64,000 bases of DNA. Source: Thioalkalivibrio paradoxus ARh 1. GTDB taxonomy: Bacteria; Pseudomonadota; Gammaproteobacteria; Ectothiorhodospirales; Ectothiorhodospiraceae. Below the pieces are notes generated by a model. The model did no database searches and was not told where the DNA came from. It saw only the letters and a list, made by a program, of their open reading frames with translations. How positions within the stretch are numbered: the first letter of the stretch is position 1; each line of letters starts with the position of its first letter. The DNA lies in assembly GCF_000227685.2 (NCBI RefSeq), contig NZ_CP007029.1, positions 842,501 through 906,500 of the forward strand, in the 5' to 3' direction. Below are positions 44,871 through 53,306 of this stretch, one piece after another. The translations under genes and the position numbers were made by a program.

Positions 44871-45734
44871 ATGAAGCTGGTGAGTCGTTTTGCGCGGCAA
44901 TCGGTCGGCAGCGATTTTTTCTCGCTGCAGACTGTGGATATCCCGGGCCGCAGTGGCGCTGAGCTGTAAGTCGTGGCTGTTATGGGATACCGGAAGACGG
45001 AGGTGGCAAATGCGTTCCTCGAATACCAGCGTTCGCTCGCTCTCTACCAGTTGAGCCTGGAAAGCAGGGCCTTCTCGGCCCCGCAGCCGTTGCGTGCCGA
45101 TACAGCGGCGCGGGCCCTGGAGCTCGAGCGCCTGCCTCCTGGGCTGCCATTGAGAGACGCGTTTGCCCGTGCGGCACTTGGGCTGACGGACAGACGTCTC
45201 GTGGGCACCGGCTTCCGGGATGCCGGAGTCGCCCTGGCCAGTATCCACAATATCGGTGCCCGGGGACGGCAAGGTTTTTCGAGCTACAGCGGTGCTGCGT
45301 CTGCCGGATCTGGGGCGTTTCGGGCGCACGGCGATTTCTGGGTAGGTAACGTCTGGGTCGCCGCGGACGGGCGCATCTGGATCCATGACCCCGTTGTTGC
45401 CAAGCGGCGACATGCCCGTGCCTCTGAGTTAATGAGCGACCCTTGGTCTGATCTGGCGTCGTTCCTCTTCAATCTCGGAGTGGTGCACCCGCTCTGGTTG
45501 CTTCCCTTGATTCGCCAGGACTGGATCAGCGAATGCGAAACGGCGTTCCTGGCGGGTTATCGCGACGAGTATCGCGGCGTGTTCGATCCGTCCATGATCC
45601 GGGAGCCCATCGAGTCGACCTTTCAGGACTATGCAGCTTATCTTTCCGGATGCGGTCGCCGGGTACGTTCATCTATCCGACTGCGCTATGCGCGCCGACG
45701 GCTCGTGTCGTTGCAGACGGTGTTCAGGTGCTGA
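44871..45734 (+). pseudogene. APH/lipopolysaccharide-kinase-like phosphotransferase with in-frame stop
   Basis: The frame MKLVSRFARQSVGSDFFSLQ...GAEL is interrupted by TAA at 44967-44969 and goes on in the same frame with VVAVMGYRKTEVANAFLEYQRSL. The later part carries the kinase catalytic motif HGDFWVGNVWVAADGRIWIHDP (Brenner motif H-x-D-x5-N and the DxD-like Asp), then DLASFLFNL. This is the aminoglycoside/choline-kinase-like fold used on sugars or lipids. A single change at the stop would restore one 287-residue protein. Alternatively GTG 44973 gives a shortened product lacking the first strands. It borders the glycan locus. Confidence 0.7.
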
Positions 45735-45776
45735 GCACAGAATCACGGTGGTCTAAGGGCTTTTTGCGCGATCGGT

Positions 45777-46781
45777 TCACGGATCTTGGACGCGAGCAGG
45801 CCCATTTCTGACAGCTCGGCGCGCAGCAGCGATCGCGAGTTCAACGCGTTGCCTGAACGAACCGCGGCAGCGCCGCACGGCGAGCAGGACGTAGATCAAC
45901 GCGAGCTGAATACGGGCCCGCCCACTGCACGGCCAGGCCCGGAGCTTGGCCTCGTCCGCCAGAGCGCTGGCACTGGGCGGGTCGCTATCGGGGGCGGACG
46001 ACTGCAGGCACCGGTTCCGGATGCTTCGCGTCCTGTTGCGCCGCTGGCGCCAGCGCTCGAAAGGCTCCCGAAGGGAACGGTGGTGGTTTGCGCCGTGAAT
46101 GCGGTATCCGAACCCTGCTTCCGCGAGTGCATACTTGCGGGCCCCCAACAGATCCGCTCCGCGCACCAGGACGGCGTCCGGGAACATCGCCAGTCCCGGG
46201 GCAGGGACGCCAACCCGTTCGAAGATGGCCCGTGCCAGGGGGCGTCGGAGCGCCAGCCCGGAGGTCGGGCTGCCGACCCAGTCCGATGCGAGCGCGGCGA
46301 CGAGTGCATTGGAACCGACCGGGCCCGGCGGGTACTCCATGCGCCGGAGGATGGCTGCCGAGGCACGCGGATCGCTGCCGGGAGCGGCATGGATGCGCCC
46401 CCTGGCAAAGGCGAAGTCGATCTCGCGGTGTTCCTCGAACAGGGTGCGCACGCGCTCTAGGTGGCCTTCTAGATACCAGTCGTCCGCGTCGAGAAAGGTT
46501 ACGATCTCGTTGCGTGCGAGGGTTAGTCCATTCGCAAGTGCGTCCAAGGAGCCCGAGTTCCGTTGCAGGATGATGCGAAGCCGGGAGGCGCCTGCTAGCG
46601 ATTTCAGGATCTCGCGGGACTCGTCTGTGGACCCATCGTCGACGACGATGATCTCGTCCTCCGGACCCAGTTGCGAAAGCACACTCGCAATCGTCTCTGC
46701 CAGGAAACGGCCGTAGTTGTAGTTGCTCACGATTACGCTGATCTGCAATCGCGGCACAGATGGCGTTGCGGCCATTACCAT
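45777..46781 (-). CDS. Family-2 glycosyltransferase
   Basis: The 334-residue protein has the GT-A fold: ISVIVSNYNYGRFLAETIASVLSQ, DEIIVVDDGSTDESREIL, and the DXD motif in VTFLDADDWYLEGHL. The C-terminal half is basic with a hydrophobic segment (IQLALIYVLLAV). It transfers a sugar to a growing surface glycan, donor unknown. The start ATG 46781 overlaps the sulfotransferase stop (TGATG). Confidence 0.92.
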   Translation of the reverse strand: MVMAATPSVPRLQISVIVSNYNYGRFLAETIASVLSQLGPEDEIIVVDDGSTDESREILKSLAGASRLRIILQRNSGSLDALANGLTLARNEIVTFLDADDWYLEGHLERVRTLFEEHREIDFAFARGRIHAAPGSDPRASAAILRRMEYPPGPVGSNALVAALASDWVGSPTSGLALRRPLARAIFERVGVPAPGLAMFPDAVLVRGADLLGARKYALAEAGFGYRIHGANHHRSLREPFERWRQRRNRTRSIRNRCLQSSAPDSDPPSASALADEAKLRAWPCSGRARIQLALIYVLLAVRRCRGSFRQRVELAIAAARRAVRNGPARVQDP

Positions 46782-47560
46782 CAGCTGGGCCAGCCCCAGT
46801 CCTCGCCGATGAGCTCGAACAGGCGGCGGTTGTAAGGGCGGAAGTGCTCTGTCAGGTAGCGCCGACATCGGTCATCCATCTGGTCCGCATAACGCCCCCG
46901 GGTTTGAGAGGAGTACCGGAGCGCTTGCTCGGGTCTAAGGCCCCGGTCTCTGACCAGACGTTCAAGTTCCCGCGTTACCCGTTCCCCCTCCCGTTGCAAT
47001 GCTTCCCAAAAGGATTCCTTTGGGAATCGTAGCGAATGTCGATACCAGTGCCGGTAATGCGAGTAGGCCCGGCTTACCGGATCCCGCAAGATCATCACGA
47101 TGCGCGCATCCGGAACCAGCTCTGCGGCTAGGGGTGCATACGACGGCAGGTGCATCTGGGGTGTGGCCTCGCCGGTCAGTGCCCGATAGCCCAGTTGCTC
47201 ACTGGTCCGGTCGATCCGGGCGCGCGTTGGGAATTGTGCACGGTGCCAGCGTTCCCCCTGTCGCTGGTGCCGGGGCGAGTTGAAATATTGGATCTCCTTG
47301 GTGGTTGCCGGGAGTTTCCCAGGATGCTGGCGGACGTAATCGTAGAGTGACGTGGTGCCCGCCTTCATCGCTCCGATGAGTAGAAAGTCAGGAAGCACGC
47401 CTGGATCCCCAAGGTGCATGCGGCGCAGGTAACGGGCCTGGTGCCGAGCCTCCCGGAAGTGCTGGCGTCCGCGCAGGAAAAGGTTTCGGACGAGGCTGCC
47501 GGAGCCACCACTCATCAGTCGAGGCTGGATCCGGGCGGGTTTGGTGGACCTTCTGCTCAT
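46781..47560 (-). CDS. Sulfotransferase (PAPS-dependent, heparan-type family)
   Basis: The 259-residue protein has the 5'-phosphosulfate loop LLIGAMKAGTTSLYDYVRQHPG and the 3'-phosphate segment IVMILRDPVSRAYSHYRHWYR, the two PAPS-binding motifs of the Sulfotransfer_1/3 family. KEIQYFN matches the substrate loop. It likely adds sulfate to a polysaccharide. It is translationally coupled to the polymerase/ligase upstream and the glycosyltransferase downstream. Confidence 0.92.
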   Translation of the reverse strand: MSRRSTKPARIQPRLMSGGSGSLVRNLFLRGRQHFREARHQARYLRRMHLGDPGVLPDFLLIGAMKAGTTSLYDYVRQHPGKLPATTKEIQYFNSPRHQRQGERWHRAQFPTRARIDRTSEQLGYRALTGEATPQMHLPSYAPLAAELVPDARIVMILRDPVSRAYSHYRHWYRHSLRFPKESFWEALQREGERVTRELERLVRDRGLRPEQALRYSSQTRGRYADQMDDRCRRYLTEHFRPYNRRLFELIGEDWGWPS

Positions 47561-49161
47561 GCGGTCTCCGGCTGTACCACCCTCTTGCCCACCAGTCGGT
47601 GCAACATCAGCACCAGAACGACCACCAACACCCACGGCCCGGAGTGGAACAGGTATCCCCCGGCCGAATATCGGACGAGTACCAGCGCCATCAGTGCCAG
47701 GATACCGGCCAACAGGATGCCGTCGGCATCGATCGGTTCTTTTCGCGCTACATGCAGCTGGCGCAGGCCTGTTGCCCCCGGCCACAGCAGCATGAGTGCG
47801 AACAGCGCCGTCCCGATCACGCCGAGGTCGAGGATCACGTCGACCCAGAACGCATGGCCGAACCGTGGAATCCAGCCATGGGGCATTGTCTCCCGAAGGG
47901 CTGCCGAGGGTCCGTCCTGCCCGCGCCAGAATCCACCCAGACCGTGGCCCAGGATCGGGCGGTTCCAAGCCTCGGTTAGCGCCGCGTCCCAGATGCGGGT
48001 ACGCCCGTCAGGGTTGCGCGAGTAGGCGCGGAATGCGTCGGGTTGCGGCTGTTGCCTTCTATCCCGCCAGCCTTGCTCCGCAACTTGGGCCTCGGTCCGA
48101 ATCTCTCGCCTTGCTTCCTGGCGGGATTGCAGATCCGGTACAGCGGTCTCGAGTTGTCTGTTGATCTGTCGCAAACGGGATTCCAGTTTCCGGATGTCCC
48201 GTGTGATCCCTCCAATACGTGCCGGATCCCGCGTCGCTTCCTGCCGTTGCATTGCTTGGGCGAGTGCCTGCTCGACGGCGGCCCGTTTTTCATCGAGCGG
48301 GATCGTGGGCCATTGCGGCAGCGAGATGGCTGCGTAGAATCCCGCTGCCAGGGCCGCCGTCAGCAGGGTGATGCGGCCCAGGGAGAGGCCGCGCCAGAAG
48401 GCCAACAGCGCGAACGCCACGATGAAGGCACCGAGCCCGACCAGCGGTGCCACGGCCTCGGCACGTGCCATCAGGTAGCTCAGCGCGAAGATGACCCCCA
48501 GACCGAGGAGCAGGCGAACCCCTTTGAGACCGGCGGTATAGACCACCCATACCGCGGCCCCGAGCGCTCCGAAGGTGCCCAGGAGGTTCTTGTGGTGAAA
48601 GACGCCGCGCCAGCGGTCGACGTCAGTGTTGGCGATTCCGGTTTCCCCAGCCCCCATGATGCCGATTTCCGGCGCGAACGTGACCACCAGGTAGCTTGCC
48701 GTGCCGATCACCAGGCTCCAGAGGGCCAGCAGTTCCAGCAGGCCCTGGCCGCCGAAGCGCCATGCCAGCCACAGCGCCACAGCCGTCGCACCGGCTATGC
48801 CCCCGAACTGGAATAGGGTCCGACCCGGTGCATCCGACCAGAGTACCGACAGCAGCGCCCAGGCCAGGAAGATGCCGATGGTGAGCAGTCCAAGCCTGGG
48901 TAGCGATCGGAGCCAGTGCAGAACCTCCCGGCGTGCGAGCAACAGCAGCACACCGGTGATCAGGAACGCACCGGCGTGGAGCAGGATCTCGATCGCGTCG
49001 AACGACATCTGGAACCAGCGGGCGTCCGGACTTCGCGCAAGACGCGGTACGATGGCCTGGAACATCAGGGTCAGCACCAGTACTCCCCACCAGGTGGCCG
49101 GATCCACGAGACGGAGTGTGAGCTTGGGTGCGCTTGTGGGAGTGTCTTCCTGCGTTGCCAT
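47557..49161 (-). CDS. O-antigen ligase/polymerase-like membrane protein
   Basis: The 534-residue protein has about 12 hydrophobic segments and a large central soluble part, rich in Arg and Gln (about 300-390), before the Wzy_C motif: RTRIWDAALTEAWNRPILGHGLGGFWRGQ. This is the WaaL/Wzy/ExoQ superfamily, which polymerises or ligates lipid-linked oligosaccharides at the periplasmic face. It heads a three-gene coupled unit and is divergent from the flippase. Confidence 0.88.
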   Translation of the reverse strand: MATQEDTPTSAPKLTLRLVDPATWWGVLVLTLMFQAIVPRLARSPDARWFQMSFDAIEILLHAGAFLITGVLLLLARREVLHWLRSLPRLGLLTIGIFLAWALLSVLWSDAPGRTLFQFGGIAGATAVALWLAWRFGGQGLLELLALWSLVIGTASYLVVTFAPEIGIMGAGETGIANTDVDRWRGVFHHKNLLGTFGALGAAVWVVYTAGLKGVRLLLGLGVIFALSYLMARAEAVAPLVGLGAFIVAFALLAFWRGLSLGRITLLTAALAAGFYAAISLPQWPTIPLDEKRAAVEQALAQAMQRQEATRDPARIGGITRDIRKLESRLRQINRQLETAVPDLQSRQEARREIRTEAQVAEQGWRDRRQQPQPDAFRAYSRNPDGRTRIWDAALTEAWNRPILGHGLGGFWRGQDGPSAALRETMPHGWIPRFGHAFWVDVILDLGVIGTALFALMLLWPGATGLRQLHVARKEPIDADGILLAGILALMALVLVRYSAGGYLFHSGPWVLVVVLVLMLHRLVGKRVVQPETA

Positions 49162-49355
49162 CGTTTACCGTGTCGGCTCGTTATGCGGGCTGCGCTCGCG
49201 ATGGGGCGCGGCCGGGTTTGGGGCGCCGGCTCCAACGCGCTTGCGTATCCCCGGCGAGCTTGGGGGCGCAGGAGAATACGAACTCGGATCCCTGCAGGAC
49301 TTGAATCTGCCACCAACAGCATCGCCCCTGGTGGGCAAAGGCCATACTAGCACCG

Positions 49356-50714
49356 ATGTCAGAATCCGAAACCACTCGACGCCGGCACCAGGGTCGGCGC
49401 TCGTCATCGCATATCGCACTCGTGTTCGGGCTCCAGGTACTCGGGCTGGCGGCCGGGTTCATCACTCATGTGATGCTGGCCCGTCTGATGGGCGATCCCG
49501 GGCAGTACGGCTGGGTGGCCGTCGGACAGAATGTCGCCCAGATCCTGGCGGCGCTGGTGGCGTTCGGTATCCCGATGGTGATCATGCGGCGGGCGTCCCA
49601 GCTCAGCGCGACAGGGGAACACCAAGCCATCCTCGCGCTGCGCCGGTTGGGATCGGCGGCCCTGATGCGTACCACGGGTCTGGTCTTGGTGCCGGCGCTG
49701 ATTCTGGCGGCGGGCGCGTATTTCTGGCCATCGGGCGGGACCGGCGAGATCGTCTTGGTGCTGGTCTTGGCGTTGCTGGCAGCGCCTTTCCTGGCGCTGA
49801 GCCGGCTGTATACGGGGTTCTCCCGGACCTACGGCTGGTTTGGCCTGTCGGTGGCTCCGGACCGGCTTTGGCGGCCGCTGCTGGTGCTGTTGCTGGCGTT
49901 GTTTCAGTGGTGGCTATGGCCGCCACTGGTGGCTGCACAGGCGCTGTTGGCATTTGTCGTCGCCAGTGTCGTCGTGGCTCTGTCGATGGGGTTCGTGACC
50001 GGCAGACGTCAGCGTGCCCGGGCATCTGTGCAGCCGGGCCCAGGGAATGACGTCGCCTTCACCGGTTCGTTGTGGCGCGTGTCCGCGGTGTTCGGCGCGC
50101 AGTCGATATTGGATGTCGTGGTCCGGCGCAGCGACGTGATCCTGGTGGGGCTCATGGTGGGCCCTGCATCCGCGGGCATCTACTTCGCCGCTTCACGGAT
50201 CGCGGAACTGCTGTCAATGCCCAGTGCAGCCGTCGGCACCGTGATTGCGCCGCGTTATGCACGCCGCCGGCAGATGAATGACCACCACGGTTTGCAGCGC
50301 CTGGTCACGCTCTCCGCACACGCGTCGTTCTGGCCCACCCTTGCCGGGGTCGTGCTGATGTTCTGGTTGGGGGAATGGGTTCTGGCGTGGTTCGGCGAGG
50401 AGTTCCGGGCAGGTACCGAGATACTGGCCCTGTTGTTGCTGGCGCGACTCGTGTTGGCCAGCGCGGGCCGTCTGCAGGCCCTGCTCAACATGGCCGGTGC
50501 AGAGCAAAGTGTACTCAGGTTGCAGATCGGTACGGCGATCCTGAATCTGTTCCTGCTGCTGATCTTGATCCCTTGGTACGGGGCTGTGGGTGCCGCGCTC
50601 GCACACCTGCTGGTCTGGACCACTTGGGTGGTCGTGGGCTCGCTGATTACACGGCGCCAGCTGGGAATTCGCCCGGGGATCCTCGGTATGTTGTGGCGGC
50701 CCACGCACGAATGA
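49356..50714 (+). CDS. Polysaccharide flippase (Wzx/MOP superfamily)
   Basis: The 452-residue protein has about 12-14 helices with the polysaccharide-export pattern: LQVLGLAAGFITHVMLARLMGDPGQYGWVAV at the start, RRSDVILVGLMVGPASAGIYFAASRIAELLS in the second half, then a Leu-rich C-terminal bundle. It flips lipid-linked repeat units across the inner membrane. Faces the sulfotransferase gene at 50740 convergently. Confidence 0.9.
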   Translation: MSESETTRRRHQGRRSSSHIALVFGLQVLGLAAGFITHVMLARLMGDPGQYGWVAVGQNVAQILAALVAFGIPMVIMRRASQLSATGEHQAILALRRLGSAALMRTTGLVLVPALILAAGAYFWPSGGTGEIVLVLVLALLAAPFLALSRLYTGFSRTYGWFGLSVAPDRLWRPLLVLLLALFQWWLWPPLVAAQALLAFVVASVVVALSMGFVTGRRQRARASVQPGPGNDVAFTGSLWRVSAVFGAQSILDVVVRRSDVILVGLMVGPASAGIYFAASRIAELLSMPSAAVGTVIAPRYARRRQMNDHHGLQRLVTLSAHASFWPTLAGVVLMFWLGEWVLAWFGEEFRAGTEILALLLLARLVLASAGRLQALLNMAGAEQSVLRLQIGTAILNLFLLLILIPWYGAVGAALAHLLVWTTWVVVGSLITRRQLGIRPGILGMLWRPTHE

Positions 50715-50739
50715 GATCCGCTATACGGGACAGGCCGGT

Positions 50740-51756
50740 TTAGTAGTCGGTTGAACCCGATCCGGGGGCCGGCAGGGATATGTCGTCGCGAGCTTGTGGC
50801 GAGGGCATCAGCCAGTGGTCGAGATCCCGCCCCAGCAGGTGGCCGAGTTCGACGATCTCGTCGCGGTATTCGTTGCGCAGCCGTTCGTGCGCAGCGACAG
50901 GCAGTGGTGGAAACGGACGCAGGTTGCGTTTTTCGACCCAGTGGCGCAGCTGGCTGAGCAGGTCGAATGGCAGCATCCGTAGCAAGTGGTGCTTCAGGCG
51001 GTGCGAGGTCGCCAACGATTGCAATAGGCGGACTCGTGGGATGCCCGATCGGTTGCGCGCGTGGCCGGCGATGGACGCGAGTTCGGGATCGATGTCCAGG
51101 AACAGGCAAAGGCGGCGCCAGACTGCCTGAGGATCTCTGCGCAGGTCGTCGAACAGCAGCACGAGTAGCCGTTCGCGCGGAAATGATTCGAGGTACGGCC
51201 TGAGCTGGCGAACGTAGCGCCCCATGTGCAGGTATCGCAGCAGAAACTCGGATTCCCCGCGGGCCGGTTCCGCATCCAGTGCTTGCTCGAAATCCTCGAT
51301 CGGCTCGAGCCCGTCGCGGCGGGCGTGGCACCAGGCCGAGTAGGCGCGCTCGACCGGGTTGCGCAGGATGACCACGATCCGTGCGTCGGGGAACTCGCGG
51401 CAGATGCGCTCCGCGGTTCCGGGAACCGCCAGATACCAGGTGCTGGCTTCGCCGATGATGCGTTGGTCGGCGCGCGCCTTTTGGAACAGCCCGAGGTACT
51501 TGCCATGGCTGGTGACGACCCACTCGCGGGCGGGGGATGTGCGGCCGTGGCCATCGGGAAAGCGATAGCCGCGTTCCCCGAATGCGAGGTACCCCGGTTC
51601 CTTCGGGAAGGCCATGAAGGCTTGCGGATGCAGCATCAGCCAGTTGGCCAGAGTGGTCGTACCCGACTTCTGGGCACCCACGATGAACAGGTTGGGGCGC
51701 GCGCCGTGAGAGATACCCCCGAGACCGGATCCCATGGATTCTTCTTCGGACCTCAT
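50740..51756 (-). CDS. Sulfotransferase (second copy, larger)
   Basis: The 338-residue protein has LFIVGAQKSGTTTLANWLMLHP (5'-PSB loop) and IVVILRNPVERAYSAWCHARR (3'-PB), plus KEPGYLAF and GEASTWYLAVPG. It differs from the copy at 46781 in length and C-terminus, so they probably act on different positions or sugars. ATG 51756 or ATG 51735 could be the start. It follows the methyltransferase gene on the same strand with a 94-bp gap. Confidence 0.92.
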   Translation of the reverse strand: MRSEEESMGSGLGGISHGARPNLFIVGAQKSGTTTLANWLMLHPQAFMAFPKEPGYLAFGERGYRFPDGHGRTSPAREWVVTSHGKYLGLFQKARADQRIIGEASTWYLAVPGTAERICREFPDARIVVILRNPVERAYSAWCHARRDGLEPIEDFEQALDAEPARGESEFLLRYLHMGRYVRQLRPYLESFPRERLLVLLFDDLRRDPQAVWRRLCLFLDIDPELASIAGHARNRSGIPRVRLLQSLATSHRLKHHLLRMLPFDLLSQLRHWVEKRNLRPFPPLPVAAHERLRNEYRDEIVELGHLLGRDLDHWLMPSPQARDDISLPAPGSGSTDY

Positions 51757-51850
51757 CGAATTGATCCGCAGTGGCAGCGAGCACAGGATGGCACGCCATG
51801 CCCCCCGCACAGGGAGATGGCCTGCGCAGGTCTTGCTCGCATCGGTACCA

Positions 51851-52495
51851 TCAGCGGCGTACGAACCAGAAGGCCATGCCGGGAGCGGTCTGGCGTGGCA
51901 ACGGTCCAGCAGAGCGCTCCAGGTCCTGGCGGGTCCGTGCGTGGCGCTCCAGTTCGAAATCGCTTCCCAGAAGGTCCCGGACACTGTCGATCAATACGCT
52001 GGCTTCACCTTCCTGGCGATGGAGCAGCAGCAGCCGGCCCCCGGGGCGGCACCATGCTGCGACGTTCCGGGCATAGGTGCGCCGGAACTCGGTGGGGATG
52101 GTGTGCAGACAGCCGCGGTCCAGCAGGGCATCGAAGCTCCCGGGTTCGGGCGCATCGTGGAGGATGTCCAATCGGCGGAACTCCAGCCGGCCGGGAATCT
52201 CACCAAACTCCCGCCGCGCCAGTTGCGCCGCTTCCTCCGCCAGGTCACCGCCAACCACGGAAAATCCCCTTTCTGTCAGCCAGGCGCTGATTTGCCCCCG
52301 CCCGCTACCGATGTCGAGCACACGGCAGCCTTGGGGGAACCAGCCGGTTTCTACCGCTTCGACCAGTTCCTCCGGAACGGTGGTCGCCAGGGCACCATGG
52401 GGACGCTTGGATTCCACATGCCAGAGATGCTCCCACTTGCGCCGGTGGATTTTCCGCTCAAGACGGGGCGAGACTCGGCGCACGTATTTCAGCAC
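51851..52495 (-). CDS. SAM-dependent methyltransferase, class I
   Basis: About 214 residues with the SAM motif CRVLDIGSGRGQISAWLTERGFSVVGGD, LDILHDAPEPGSFDALLDRGCLHTI (the D/E-x-x-x-D-R-G pattern of thiopurine/tellurite-type methyltransferases) and WCRPGGRLLLLHRQEG. A conserved KWEHLWHVESKRPHG lies before the fold. GTG 52495 is a tentative start; the frame is open to 52714 but lacks family sequence. Last gene of the halogenase operon; substrate unknown. Confidence 0.75.
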   Translation of the reverse strand: MLKYVRRVSPRLERKIHRRKWEHLWHVESKRPHGALATTVPEELVEAVETGWFPQGCRVLDIGSGRGQISAWLTERGFSVVGGDLAEEAAQLARREFGEIPGRLEFRRLDILHDAPEPGSFDALLDRGCLHTIPTEFRRTYARNVAAWCRPGGRLLLLHRQEGEASVLIDSVRDLLGSDFELERHARTRQDLERSAGPLPRQTAPGMAFWFVRR

Positions 52496-52595
52496 GGTGT
52501 TGACGAGCCTGAGCCGCAGGCGCAGCAGCCCATCCTGTCGTGCGGGCTGGACTGTGTTCGGGCGTGTATGCGGGCGGTCTGGCCCGCTGGTCGGT

Positions 52596-53306
52596 TCATT
52601 TGATTGCAAGGAATCCCTCGAAGCAGATGTACTTGAACACTGTGGTGATGTCGGTGAACCCGGCCCGTTGCAGCAGGCCGAGGTTGCCTTCGGAGGAGAA
52701 GGGCTCCAGCACACCCTTCAAACTGCGCATCTTGGCCACGATCTCTTCCGATTGATAGCCCTGTTCCAGCTTGTACTCGGTGTACAGTGCATTCAGCATG
52801 TCCTGAAAGCGGGCATCCGGCCCGCGCACCTTTTCGAACAGGAAGAAGGCGCCGCCCCAGTTCAGACTTTGGTAGATGCGGTCGATCAACTGCTGGCGCA
52901 CCCGCGGCAGCACGAACTGCACCGTGTAGTACGCAATGATGACATCGGCGTTCTCCAGCGGTACTTCGAGGATGTCGCCCTCGATCACCTCCACGTTCGG
53001 GTGGCCGGCGCATTTCTCCCGTGCCCTGGCGACCATCTCCGGTTCCCGGTCGATGCCGACGATGCGTACGTCCTTGCGCCGGTGCCGTGCAGCCAGCCGG
53101 GTCAGCAGCGAGCCCGTCGAACAACCCAGTTCGTACAGCAGCGAGCCGTTGGGCAGGAAGAAGTCGGTCGCATGGGTAACCAATTCGTGGCCCGCTCGGT
53201 AGAACGGAACCGACCGCTGCACGTGTTCATCGAAGTGTTCGCTGACATCACCGCCAAATGACCAGTTGGCGTTGTCGGCCCGCAGTTCGTCACCGACCCC
53301 CGGCAT
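52596..53306 (-). CDS. CmoA-like SAM methyltransferase
   Basis: The 236-residue protein has FDEHVQRSVPFYRAGHELV, SLLYELGCSTGSLLTRLAARH, RIVGIDREPEMVARAREKC, and IIAYYTVQFVLPRVRQQLIDRIYQSLNWGGAFFLFEKVRG. The overall plan is that of CmoA (carboxy-SAM synthase) and related polyketide-operon methyltransferases. In this operon a tailoring role, such as O-, N- or ester methylation, is more likely than tRNA modification. ATG 53306 is chosen because GGAGAGG lies directly upstream; ATG 53321 is an alternative. It overlaps the DUF3179 gene by 17 bases. Confidence 0.8.
   Translation of the reverse strand: MPGVGDELRADNANWSFGGDVSEHFDEHVQRSVPFYRAGHELVTHATDFFLPNGSLLYELGCSTGSLLTRLAARHRRKDVRIVGIDREPEMVARAREKCAGHPNVEVIEGDILEVPLENADVIIAYYTVQFVLPRVRQQLIDRIYQSLNWGGAFFLFEKVRGPDARFQDMLNALYTEYKLEQGYQSEEIVAKMRSLKGVLEPFSSEGNLGLLQRAGFTDITTVFKYICFEGFLAIK

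Noticed and set aside
52596-53306. Naming the gene cmoA
   Set aside because: It is not beside cmoB and lies in a halogenase operon; the resemblance supports only a CmoA-like methyltransferase.
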